DNA of 64,000 nucleotides, from positions 1 through 64,000 of the forward strand of contig CAJTMX010000010.1 of the NCBI GenBank assembly GCA_910577235.1, written 5' to 3'. Each line of letters starts with the position of its first letter. Positions within the stretch are counted from its first letter, which is position 1. Of this stretch, positions 33,597 through 42,445 are shown piece after piece. The notes beneath the pieces are model-generated. The model was not told where the DNA came from. It saw nothing but the letters and a program-made list of their open reading frames with translations, and searched no databases. The stretch is from an uncultured Acetatifactor sp. (GTDB lineage: Bacteria > Bacillota > Clostridia > Lachnospirales > Lachnospiraceae). Position numbers and translations under genes: made by a program.

Positions 33597-34949
33597 ATGG
33601 GCAGGGAAATGTTTGAAGGCAGGACAGAGGAACAGGCAAGAGAGTCAATCTTACAGGCGGTACAGGAATTTTATGAGAGATATCATCATAAAAGCGGAGC
33701 ATATTTAGAAGGGCAGCGTATTCCCTATGCTGCCCGGACTTATGACGGGGAAGAGATGCGTAATCTGGTGGACAGCGCGCTGGAATTCTGGCTGACTGCC
33801 GGACGGTATACGGTGCAGTTTGAAAAGGAACTGGCGGCCTTTCTGGGCATTCGTTTCTGCTCGCTGGTCAATTCCGGTTCCTCAGCCAATCTTCTGGCTT
33901 TTATGGCTTTGACATCGCCGCTTCTGGAGGAGCGCCGAATATGCAGGGGAGACGAAGTTATCACCGTAGCGGCGGGATTTCCCACCACGGTCACACCGAT
34001 CATTCAGTATGGGGCCATACCAGTGTTTGTGGATGTGACGATCCCGGAGTACAATATAGACCCGGACATGCTGGAGGCGGCGTACTCCGAGAGGACCAAG
34101 GCGGTTATGCTGGCGCACACCTTGGGGAATCCTTTTCCTCTCCGGCAGGTTAAGGAATTCTGCGACAGGCATGGATTATGGCTGGTTGAGGACAACTGTG
34201 ACGCTCTGGGCAGCAGATACAGGATGGAGGAAGAGGAGAGATATACGGGTACGATTGGTGATATCGGAACCTCCAGTTTTTATCCCCCCCACCATATGAC
34301 CATGGGGGAAGGAGGAGCAGTCTACACGGATAATCCCTTGCTGCACAGGATTATCCGCTCTCTCCGAGATTGGGGCAGAGACTGTATGTGTCCCCCTGGG
34401 CGGGACGGAGTGTGCGGCCATCGGTTTGAGGGGCAGTATGGAGAACTGCCGCAAGGTTATGACCATAAGTATGTGTATTCTCATTTCGGATATAACTTGA
34501 AAGCTACTGATATGCAGGCGGCTATCGGCTGTGCTCAGCTGAAAAAGCTGCCGGGTTTTGTGGCTGGGAGACGGGAGAACTTTGAATTGCTGTACCGAAA
34601 ACTGGAAACGGTATCGGACCGCCTTATATTGCCGGAGGCAACGGAGGGGTCGGTTCCCAGTTGGTTCGGATTCCTGCTTACCTGCCGGGAGGGTGTGGAC
34701 AGAGAGAGATTGGTTCCCTATCTCGAGAAAAAAGGGATACAGACCAGGATGCTGTTTGCTGGCAATTTGACCAGACATCCATGTTTTGATCAGATGCGAA
34801 ATGAGGGTGAGGGCTATCGGGTCGTGGGATCGCTGGAGATGACAGACCGGATCATGCGGGATTCTTTCTGGGTAGGCGTATATCCGGGTATGACACAGGA
34901 TAGGATCGCTTATATGGCGAAGGTTATTTCAGAGGCTGTGGGAAAGACT
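33597..34949 (+). CDS. rfbH: CDP-6-deoxy-4-hexulose 3-dehydrase (E1)
   Basis: This PMP-dependent, iron-sulfur enzyme removes the 3-hydroxyl from CDP-4-keto-6-deoxyglucose. The 450-451 residues have the aminotransferase fold, and the residue that would be the Schiff-base lysine is histidine (YPPHHMTMGEGG near residue 228), the diagnostic trait of E1. A Cys-rich stretch DCMCPPGRDGVC (near 262) fits the iron-sulfur ligand region, and GYDHKYVYSHFGYNLKATDM is typical. ATG 33597 is preferred, five to six bases after AGGAAA; ATG 33609 is an alternative. The E3 reductase (a ferredoxin-reductase-like flavoprotein) that normally partners E1 is not in this window. The stop codon is at 34950-34952 and overlaps the open frame of the next gene. 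Confidence 0.93.
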
Positions 34950-34975
34950 TGAGCCATGGCGATAAGAGGTGTATT

Positions 34976-36787
34976 ATGAAAATTAGAGTGGCAGATTATA
35001 TAGCGGAAACTTTGGCTGCACATGGCATACGCCATGTCTTCTCCGTCACAGGCGGCGGAGCGATGTATCTCAATGACGGACTGGGACATCATCCGCTATT
35101 ACAGTGTATTTATAACCATCACGAACAGGCGTGCGCCATGGCAGCGGAGAGTTATGCCAGGGTCCATAACCGTATGGCGGCAGTCTGTGTAACTACCGGA
35201 CCTGGGGGAACCAATGCGATCACAGGTGTGTTGGGAGGCTGGCTGGATTCCATTCCCATGCTGATCCTGTCCGGGCAGGTGCGTTATGACACTACAGCCA
35301 GAAGTACCGGGCTGGACATTCGGGCTATGGGAGATCAGGAATTTGATATCACCCGGGCAGTAGGATGTATGACCAAATTTGCGGAGATGGTTACTGACCC
35401 GGATAAGATTCGTTATTGTCTGGAAAAGGCTATTCATTTAGCACAGTCCGGCAGACCGGGGCCCTGTTGGCTGGATATTCCGTTGAACGTACAGGGAGCT
35501 TATGTGGAGACAGAAGAGCTATGCGGATATGATTTGTCGGAGGACACCGAAAAGATCCCTCGGGTGACAGGGGAGCAGATTGCTTTGATATTGGATAAAC
35601 TCCGCTCCTCCAACCGTCCGGTATTAAACGTGGGCAATGGCGTTCGTATCGCGGGAGCGGCGGAAGTGCTTGGCCGTGTGATAGAAAAGCTGAATATACC
35701 AGTGGTGACTGGATGGAACAGCATCGACCTGATAGAAGACGAGCATCCGCTATATGTGGGAAGGGCAGGGATCATGGGGGACAGACCCGGTAACTGGGCA
35801 GTGCAGAACTGTGACCTGTTTCTGTCCATAGGCAGCCGTCTGAGCATACGTCAAGTGGGGTACAATCACAGTTCGTGGGCCAGAGCCGCCTATACCATTG
35901 TGGAAGATGTAGATCAGGAGGAACTGAAAAAGCCTGATATCCATGTGGACTATCCCATATGGGCGGATGCCCGGGATCTACTGGAGGCTCTGGACGCGGC
36001 TGTTCCCGCAGGAAGAATGCCGATTCGGGAGGAATGGAATGCCAGATGCCAATATTGGAAAAAAGAATTTCCCGTAGTGCAGAAGTGTCATTATGCCCAG
36101 TCGGAACCGGCCAATGTCTATGCCTTTATCCATAAGCTCAGCAGTTCGCTGGCAGAAGGAGATATTACGGTGGTGGGGAATGGCTCAGCCTGTGTGGTGG
36201 GGAGTCATGCGTATGTGATCAAGAAAGGGCAGAGGTTTGTGATCAATTCCGCAGTGGCATCCATGGGATATGATCTGCCTGCCGCCATAGGAGCCTGCGT
36301 CGCATCAGGCGGCAGGCAGATCGTGTGTGTGAGCGGGGACGGGAGTATACAGATGAATCTGCAGGAACTCCAGACCATTATCCATCATAGAATGCCAATC
36401 AAGATATTTGTAATAAATAATGGGGGATATCATTCCATCAGACAGACCCAGATGAACTTTTTTGGGGAGCCTTTGGTGGGAATAGGCGCGGAAAGCGGGG
36501 ACTTAAGTTTTCCCGATCTGGAAAAGCTGGCAGGGGCATATGGATATCCCTATATACGGATCAGCAGCAACAACCAGCTTGGCAGGGTACAGAGCGTACT
36601 TGAGACGGAAGGGCCAATGCTCTGTGAAGTAATGGTGGATGCCGGACAAAAATTTGAACCCAAGGCGGCCAGCAGGCGCATGGAAGACGGAACCATGGTG
36701 TCGGCTCCGCTGGAAGATCTGGCACCCTTTTTGCCGCGGGAGGTTCTGAAACAACAGATGTATATACCGTTGGTGGACGAAGTGTGA
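34976..36787 (+). CDS. Thiamine-diphosphate-dependent enzyme, acetolactate-synthase-like (YerE-type candidate)
   Basis: The 603-residue protein has the three-domain fold of the acetolactate synthase superfamily: the PYR domain with catalytic glutamate (NHHEQACAMAAESYARV, near residue 48), a central nucleotide-binding domain, and the PP domain with the GDG...NN ThDP site (VSGDGSIQMN near 448 and FVINNGGYHS near 474). Biosynthetic acetolactate synthase would normally be next to ilvN/ilvC; here it sits between rfbH and rfbG. That is the context of YerE of Yersinia, which adds a two-carbon unit from pyruvate to a CDP-3,6-dideoxy-4-hexulose to build the branched sugar yersiniose. AAGAGGTG precedes ATG 34976. 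The substrate is inferred from context only. Confidence 0.72.
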   Translation: MKIRVADYIAETLAAHGIRHVFSVTGGGAMYLNDGLGHHPLLQCIYNHHEQACAMAAESYARVHNRMAAVCVTTGPGGTNAITGVLGGWLDSIPMLILSGQVRYDTTARSTGLDIRAMGDQEFDITRAVGCMTKFAEMVTDPDKIRYCLEKAIHLAQSGRPGPCWLDIPLNVQGAYVETEELCGYDLSEDTEKIPRVTGEQIALILDKLRSSNRPVLNVGNGVRIAGAAEVLGRVIEKLNIPVVTGWNSIDLIEDEHPLYVGRAGIMGDRPGNWAVQNCDLFLSIGSRLSIRQVGYNHSSWARAAYTIVEDVDQEELKKPDIHVDYPIWADARDLLEALDAAVPAGRMPIREEWNARCQYWKKEFPVVQKCHYAQSEPANVYAFIHKLSSSLAEGDITVVGNGSACVVGSHAYVIKKGQRFVINSAVASMGYDLPAAIGACVASGGRQIVCVSGDGSIQMNLQELQTIIHHRMPIKIFVINNGGYHSIRQTQMNFFGEPLVGIGAESGDLSFPDLEKLAGAYGYPYIRISSNNQLGRVQSVLETEGPMLCEVMVDAGQKFEPKAASRRMEDGTMVSAPLEDLAPFLPREVLKQQMYIPLVDEV

Positions 36788-36865
36788 AACTGACGATTCC
36801 AATACCGGTTTGCGCAGTACCGCAGGCAAGGCGGTAGCCGGCTACAGGTATGCGGGGCAGAGGAA

Positions 36866-37951
36866 ATGATGACAGAGCAGAATTTTTATAAAGGGAAAAA
36901 AATATTTATAACGGGTCATACGGGGTTCAAAGGCAGCTGGCTCTGTGAGTTGCTGCTCTCTCTGGGCGCGGAAGTGACGGGATACAGTCTGGAGCCGCCC
37001 ACTACCCCTTCCATGTATCATATCTGTGGTTTAGAGAAAAGACTGCATTCGGAATATGGCGATATTCGGGATCTGGATCATCTGCGGAAAGTGATGAGAC
37101 AGGCTCGGCCGGAGCTGGTCCTGCATATGGCGGCACAGCCTCTTGTCCGGGAAAGTTATTGCAGGCCGGTGTATACCTATGACGTGAATGTGATGGGCAC
37201 CGTGAATATCCTGGAATGCGTGCGGGAGAGTGACAGTGTCAGATCGTTTTTGAATGTTACTACGGATAAAGTGTATCTGAACAGGGAATGGGAATGGGGG
37301 TATCGGGAGAATGAGGAGTTGAATGGATACGATCCATATTCTAACTCCAAGTCCTGCTCGGAGCTGGTCACATGCGCCTACCGGAATTCCTTTTTCACAG
37401 AGGAAGATGGGCAGCCCGCAATCTCCACAGCCAGAGCCGGAAACGTGATCGGAGGGGGAGACTTTGCGGCGGACCGCATTATCCCGGACTGTTACAGGGC
37501 AGCGGCAAACCGCCGGACAATAGAACTTAGGAACCCCGGTTCAATTCGGCCTTATCAACATGTGTTGGAGCCGTTGGCAGTCTATCTGACAATTTTGCAT
37601 CGACAATATGAGGATCATAGCCTGGCCGGCAGTTATAATGTGGGACCGGATGAGGGAGACTGCTGGAATACCAGGCAGATTACGGAATATTTCTCACGTT
37701 GCTGGCAGGAGCAGACGGGGGAGGCACTGGCGTGGCATTCTGCCCTGACGGACGGCCCCCATGAGGCAAATTATTTGAAACTTGACTGCTCGAAACTGAA
37801 GAATACATTTGGATGGCGGCCCAGGTGGGGGGTAGAGACTGCAGTCCAAAAGACGGCGCAGTGGTATGCGGCTTATCTGCGAGGAGAGGATATGCAGGCA
37901 TATACGGTGAAACAGATATGTGATTTTTGGGGGAATGATTGCTTAGAATAA
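36866..37951 (+). CDS. rfbG: CDP-glucose 4,6-dehydratase
   Basis: RfbG converts CDP-glucose to CDP-4-keto-6-deoxyglucose with NAD. The 361-residue extended SDR has the characteristic start KKIFITGHTGFKGSWLCELL, LHMAAQPLVRESY near residue 92, NVTTDKVY near 130 and the catalytic YSNSK near 157. GCAGAGGA precedes tandem ATGs at 36866 and 36869. The order rfbF-rfbH-ThDP enzyme-rfbG places it after, rather than before, rfbH, unlike the enteric rfbFGH order. A gap of 78 bp separates it from the ThDP enzyme gene. Confidence 0.95.
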   Translation: MMTEQNFYKGKKIFITGHTGFKGSWLCELLLSLGAEVTGYSLEPPTTPSMYHICGLEKRLHSEYGDIRDLDHLRKVMRQARPELVLHMAAQPLVRESYCRPVYTYDVNVMGTVNILECVRESDSVRSFLNVTTDKVYLNREWEWGYRENEELNGYDPYSNSKSCSELVTCAYRNSFFTEEDGQPAISTARAGNVIGGGDFAADRIIPDCYRAAANRRTIELRNPGSIRPYQHVLEPLAVYLTILHRQYEDHSLAGSYNVGPDEGDCWNTRQITEYFSRCWQEQTGEALAWHSALTDGPHEANYLKLDCSKLKNTFGWRPRWGVETAVQKTAQWYAAYLRGEDMQAYTVKQICDFWGNDCLE

Positions 37952-37994
37952 AGCGTATATGAGTATGGCCGAGTGCATGGATTGGAGCGTTCAT

Positions 37995-38978
37995 ATGAGA
38001 AAAAGAGCAGTTATCACCGGCGCATCCGGGATGATTGGAGTGGCACTTGCGCAAGAATGTGTGGCAGCAGGTGAGGAGGTGCTGGCGATATGTCACAGAG
38101 GGTCGCCAAAGAATGAGGCTTTGCGAAAGCTTTCTGGCGTGGAAGTGCTTGAGACGGATCTGGACGAGTATATAAATCTTGCCGGGAAACATTGGGAAAA
38201 AAAATGTGATACGTTTTATCATCTGGCATGGGCCGGGACAACCGGGTCGGCAAGAAACGATATGGCGCTGCAGACGGAGAATATTCGTTTTACTTTGGAT
38301 GCCGTGACTTTGGCAGAGAGTATGGGATGCCGTACATTTGTGGGAAGCGGATCTCAGGCGGAATACGGCAGGCATCAGGAGACATTACGGCCTCGGACTC
38401 CTGTTTTCCCGGAGACAGGATACGGTATGGCAAAGCTGTGCGCGGGGCAAATGAGCCGCTATAGCTGCGAGCAAAAGGGAATAAGGCACATTTGGGCCAG
38501 AGTACTCAGCGTATATGGACCTTATGGCAGTCAGGATATGATAACTGTCGCTCTGCAAAAGCTGATGCGGGGCGAGCATGTGAGTTTCACGGCCGGAGAG
38601 CAGGTTTGGGACTATCTCTACAGTGAGGATGCGGCCAGAGCATTACGGCTTATGGCGGAGAAGGGGGTATCGGGGAAGACCTATGTGCTGGGCAGCGGTC
38701 AGGCACGTTCTTTAAAAGAGTATCTGGAAGTCATGCATAAGGTTGTCTGCGACAGGCTTGGGCAGGAAGGATGCAAAGCGGGGACGGTTGGGATTGGGGA
38801 ATTGCCCTATGATGTGAGTCAGGTGATGTGTTTGGATGGAGATATTGAGGAACTTGAAAAGGATACAGGTTTTTTCCCCGGGGTAAGATTTGAGGAAGGA
38901 ATTATAAGTCTGTTGGACCAAATGATTTTAGTGGGAGCGGGCGGTATGGTGGAAGGAGGCAAATGTGAAACTCGGTAA
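37995..38978 (+). CDS. NAD(P)-dependent epimerase/reductase (SDR), likely last CDP-sugar step
   Basis: The 327 residues begin AVITGASGMIGVALAQEC, have YHLAWAGTTGSARND near residue 78, FVGSGSQAEYG near 118 and the catalytic YGMAKLCAGQ near 145. This resembles CDP-abequose/paratose synthases and the YerF-like reductases that reduce a 4-keto or side-chain keto group. It is located directly after rfbG, so it probably finishes the CDP-branched or CDP-dideoxy sugar. GGAG lies upstream of ATG 37995. The next gene starts inside its last codons. Confidence 0.8.
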   Translation: MRKRAVITGASGMIGVALAQECVAAGEEVLAICHRGSPKNEALRKLSGVEVLETDLDEYINLAGKHWEKKCDTFYHLAWAGTTGSARNDMALQTENIRFTLDAVTLAESMGCRTFVGSGSQAEYGRHQETLRPRTPVFPETGYGMAKLCAGQMSRYSCEQKGIRHIWARVLSVYGPYGSQDMITVALQKLMRGEHVSFTAGEQVWDYLYSEDAARALRLMAEKGVSGKTYVLGSGQARSLKEYLEVMHKVVCDRLGQEGCKAGTVGIGELPYDVSQVMCLDGDIEELEKDTGFFPGVRFEEGIISLLDQMILVGAGGMVEGGKCETR

Positions 38979-41382
38979 GGTTTTTAGAAGTAAAAAAGTG
39001 TATCAGTATGGGTTTGCTCTTGCTTTTTTGATGTTGGAGCTTTTTTTAATGCTTGGACCTCAAGGCTGGCTTAGAGGGGAGGTGTTCAACGGCCTGTCAG
39101 GAGAGAACAGTTGGGGCATGGAACTCTCGGGTGAAGACGGACAGGCTGTATGTCAGATTTTTCGTCCCAGGCACCGGAACTTGAATACAATAGGCATTGT
39201 TGTCACATCCCAATCGGAAGTTTCCGATGGACATGCACATATTGATGTTTCGGACATGGAGGGAAATATACTTTTTGAGTCAGAAGTTCCATATACAGAA
39301 TTGGAATTTGGCAGATACTTGGATATTCCTGTAGATTTGACACTTTCGAATAAGGAGGATTACTATTTAACGGTTCAACTCGAACAGTCCGCGGAGGGCA
39401 TACAGCCTGGTGTGGGGGTGTGCGGTACAGAAATGCGTCTTTATGAGAACAGGAGGTTGATGCGCGGCGATTCGGATCATGATGAAATTAAAGGTACGCA
39501 GCTTCTCACCCGCTTTTATTATTCAGACGCTGTCTCAGGCTCAAAAGTCATGAAAGCGCTGTTTTTGGCTGTTGCCACAGCGCTGTTGGCCGTGGTAAGG
39601 CTTCCGGACATCAGAGGACTCAAAGAGACTGGGGGCATTCTTCTTCTGGTACTTATTCCCTATGTCCTGGGTCGCAGATTTGAACTACTGACGGTATATG
39701 CGGATGGCCTGTTGCCGCATGCCATGCGATGGAACATGGCAATTATGTACACTATGGAATTGGTGTTTCTGTTATGCATGCAATCTTTCTCTGCGGCTGT
39801 TATAGCATCGGATGTAGTCCTTACAATATTGTATTCGCTTAATTATTATGTCTATGCGTTTAGAGGGGTGGCACTGAAATTTTCCGATTTGAAGGCGGCG
39901 AGGACAGCGGCACAGGTTGTTTCGGGGTATGATCTTACGCCAAATATTCATCTGGCCATGGCGTGGGGGATAGCGGTATTAATAGCTGTTGCCGGATGGA
40001 AATTGCGGAGAAAGGTGATAAAACCCAGACAGATCACAAAGAAGATTATCATCGGAAGAGCCGGGATGATGGCCGGGGGAATATTCTTGGCGGCGTGCGC
40101 AGTCTATATGCTAATCTGCACGGATCTGCTGGAGCAGAGGGGATTTGATAATTCTCATGGATGGAGACAGGAAAATAAATATTTTTATGACGGCTATCTG
40201 GTAGCCAGTTGTCTTGATATAAAAAACATGTGCGATATATTAGGCAGCGCTCCGTCAGGTTATTCAAAGCAATATGCGGAAGAGATACTGGAGGAATATG
40301 AACATCGACAATCGGGCGCTGTCAGCGAGAACGAGCTGCCTCATGTCATTCTGATCATGAACGAAAGTTTTTCTGATCTAAGGATCTTGGGGAATCTGGA
40401 GATCAGTGAGGAAAACCTGGGAAATTTTTATGGTCTGCAGGAAAACACCGTGAGGGGAAATGTAAATGCGTCTGTGCTGGGGGGCGGCACATGCAACTCT
40501 GAATTTGAAGTGCTGACAGGTTGCAGTATGGGATTTTTTCCGCAGTCCTATTATCCCTATGAGGAGTGCTTAACAAGACCCACAGATTCATTGGTGTCGC
40601 TGTTTAAAGAATACGGCTATCATACGTACTCCATGCATCCTGAGACATGCTGGAACTGGTACAGAACGTATGCGTATGAATATCTGGGGTTTGACGAGAG
40701 CCTATGGATAGAGGATTTTGAGGGGGCGGAAACCCTTCACCATGGTGTGTCTGATATTGAGACATACAGAAAAATACTAGACTTGTATGAAAAACGGGAA
40801 AAAAATGAAAAACTTTTTGTTTTTGATGTAACCATCCAAAATCATGGCGGATATACCTATGAAGATAACTGTGCGTATGACATAAAATCTGTCAATGTTC
40901 CCTCAGAGGAAGCGGATAACTATTTATCTTTGATAAAGGAATCCGATGAAGCGTTCGCTCAGTTGATCTCGTATTTCGCCAAGGAAGATGAAAAAGTAAT
41001 AATATGTATGTTCGGAGATCACCAGCCCAGATTGTCGGATAGTTCGTTTTATAATACGCTATATGGGTTGACGGAGGGGTTGACAGATACGGATATGATC
41101 TTTAATCAGTACAAAACTCCTTTTATTATATGGGCAAATTATGATATAGAAGAGATGGAAGGATTGGATATCAGCATGAATTACCTTGGCGCGCTGTTGC
41201 TGGATACCATTGGCATCGAGAAAACTGCCCGGTTTAATTATGTCTTTGAATTGATGGAGGAATATCCCATCATAACTGTAAACGGATATCAGGATAAGAG
41301 GGGTAATATATTTGAGTGGTCAGGTACAAATGAGGAATTTTTGGATTACAGAATATTACAATATGACTTCCTTTTTGATTAA
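38965..41382 (+). CDS. LtaS-like phosphoglycerol transferase (sulfatase family)
   Basis: The 805-residue membrane protein has an N-terminal helix, an extracytoplasmic beta-rich domain (about 40-190), then about five helices (200-400) and a large extracellular alkaline phosphatase-like domain. The catalytic threonine lies in GGGTCNSEFEVLTG (near 512), a metal-binding Glu in IMNESFSDLR and metal-binding residues in MFGDHQPRLS (near 685). Such enzymes transfer glycerol-phosphate from phosphatidylglycerol, either polymerising or decorating a glycan. The start is GTG 38965, five bases after AAGGAGG and overlapping the SDR gene. It suggests glycerol-phosphate decoration of the glycan made here. It is the last gene before a new promoter. 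Confidence 0.87.
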   Translation: MKLGKVFRSKKVYQYGFALAFLMLELFLMLGPQGWLRGEVFNGLSGENSWGMELSGEDGQAVCQIFRPRHRNLNTIGIVVTSQSEVSDGHAHIDVSDMEGNILFESEVPYTELEFGRYLDIPVDLTLSNKEDYYLTVQLEQSAEGIQPGVGVCGTEMRLYENRRLMRGDSDHDEIKGTQLLTRFYYSDAVSGSKVMKALFLAVATALLAVVRLPDIRGLKETGGILLLVLIPYVLGRRFELLTVYADGLLPHAMRWNMAIMYTMELVFLLCMQSFSAAVIASDVVLTILYSLNYYVYAFRGVALKFSDLKAARTAAQVVSGYDLTPNIHLAMAWGIAVLIAVAGWKLRRKVIKPRQITKKIIIGRAGMMAGGIFLAACAVYMLICTDLLEQRGFDNSHGWRQENKYFYDGYLVASCLDIKNMCDILGSAPSGYSKQYAEEILEEYEHRQSGAVSENELPHVILIMNESFSDLRILGNLEISEENLGNFYGLQENTVRGNVNASVLGGGTCNSEFEVLTGCSMGFFPQSYYPYEECLTRPTDSLVSLFKEYGYHTYSMHPETCWNWYRTYAYEYLGFDESLWIEDFEGAETLHHGVSDIETYRKILDLYEKREKNEKLFVFDVTIQNHGGYTYEDNCAYDIKSVNVPSEEADNYLSLIKESDEAFAQLISYFAKEDEKVIICMFGDHQPRLSDSSFYNTLYGLTEGLTDTDMIFNQYKTPFIIWANYDIEEMEGLDISMNYLGALLLDTIGIEKTARFNYVFELMEEYPIITVNGYQDKRGNIFEWSGTNEEFLDYRILQYDFLFD

Positions 41383-41399
41383 CCGGGGCAGGGTGTAGA

Positions 41400-41428
41400 T
41401 TGACGTTTCTGCTCATATGGGCTATAAT
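41400..41428 (+). promoter_or_regulatory. Near-consensus promoter of the third locus
   Basis: TTGACG (41400-41405), exactly 17 bases and a perfect TATAAT (41423-41428) begin 18 bases after the LtaS-like stop. Transcription would start near 41435, about 50 bases before ATG 41486. This is the best promoter in the window and marks a new transcription unit. Confidence 0.75.
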
Positions 41429-41485
41429 GGACAAAACTGAGGGGAGAATCAGCAATGTATGTGTAGAGGAAAGCCGGGCAGAAGA

Positions 41486-42445
41486 ATGAAGAAGATAAGT
41501 GTGGTAATTCCCTGTTTTAATGAGGTAGAAAATGTGGACCCGATATGTTTTGCCATAATTAATGTGTTGGAGGAAGCATTATCTGCATATGACTATGAGA
41601 TACTGTTTATTGACAACTGTTCGACGGACGGCACGCGGGATGTTCTGGAGAGACTTTGCCAGGAGAACAAAAAAGTTAAGGCCATATTTAACGTGACGAA
41701 TTTTGGACAATTCAATTCACCGTTTTATGCCATGTGTCAGGCTTCGGGGGATTGTGTGATCTGTATGTGCTGTGACTTTCAGGACCCGGTAGAACTGATT
41801 CCCACCTTCGTGCATGAATGGGAAAAGGGACATAAGATCGTCAGTGGCATTAAGACCAGCAGCAGAGAGAATAAACTGGTTTATTTGCTCCGAACCGTCT
41901 ACTACAAACTGATACGTAATATGTCTACCACACAGATGATAGAGCATTTTACCGGATTTGGGTTATATGATAAAACTTTTATCTCGATCCTGCGTCAGTT
42001 GGATGATCCTATTCCCTTTATTCGGGGAATTGTTGCCGAGTATGGGCATGGCTTTAACCGCGTGGAGGTAGAATACGAACAAGCCAGACGCAGGGCCGGT
42101 AAGACGCACAACAACTTTTATAGCCTGTACGATGCGGCCATGCTGAGTTTTACTTCTTATACTAAGGTAGGACTGCGTCTGGCAACCTTATGCGGATTTA
42201 TTGCCTCGGCAATCAGTCTGTGTATCGCCCTGTTTTATCTGGTGTACAAGTTGACACACTGGTATACCTTTCAAGCGGGTAATGCGCCTATGGTCATCGG
42301 TATTTTCCTTTTGGGATCGGTGCAGTTGTTTTTTATAGGATTGTTGGGGGAATATATTTTAAATATTAACACGCGTGTTATCCACAGGCCGTTGGTTGTA
42401 GAAGAAAAGCGGCTAAATTTTGAGGAAGAGGAAACCGACGAATGA
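41486..42445 (+). CDS. Family 2 glycosyltransferase, DPM1/GtrB-like
   Basis: This 319-residue protein has a GT-A domain (ISVVIPCFNEVENVDPI, 3-19; FIDNCSTDGTRDVL near 43; CCDFQDPVELI near 98) and two C-terminal membrane helices (about 225-250 and 265-290). As a polyprenyl-phosphate glycosyltransferase it would load a sugar on undecaprenyl phosphate for transfer by a GT-C or GtrII-type enzyme; a GtrII-family gene is found downstream at 52465, which would make a GtrB/GtrII pair. ATG 41486 follows AGGAAAG by some distance; ATG 41459, which follows GGGGAG, adds nine residues and cannot be excluded. The next gene overlaps by ATGA. Confidence 0.85.
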   Translation: MKKISVVIPCFNEVENVDPICFAIINVLEEALSAYDYEILFIDNCSTDGTRDVLERLCQENKKVKAIFNVTNFGQFNSPFYAMCQASGDCVICMCCDFQDPVELIPTFVHEWEKGHKIVSGIKTSSRENKLVYLLRTVYYKLIRNMSTTQMIEHFTGFGLYDKTFISILRQLDDPIPFIRGIVAEYGHGFNRVEVEYEQARRRAGKTHNNFYSLYDAAMLSFTSYTKVGLRLATLCGFIASAISLCIALFYLVYKLTHWYTFQAGNAPMVIGIFLLGSVQLFFIGLLGEYILNINTRVIHRPLVVEEKRLNFEEEETDE

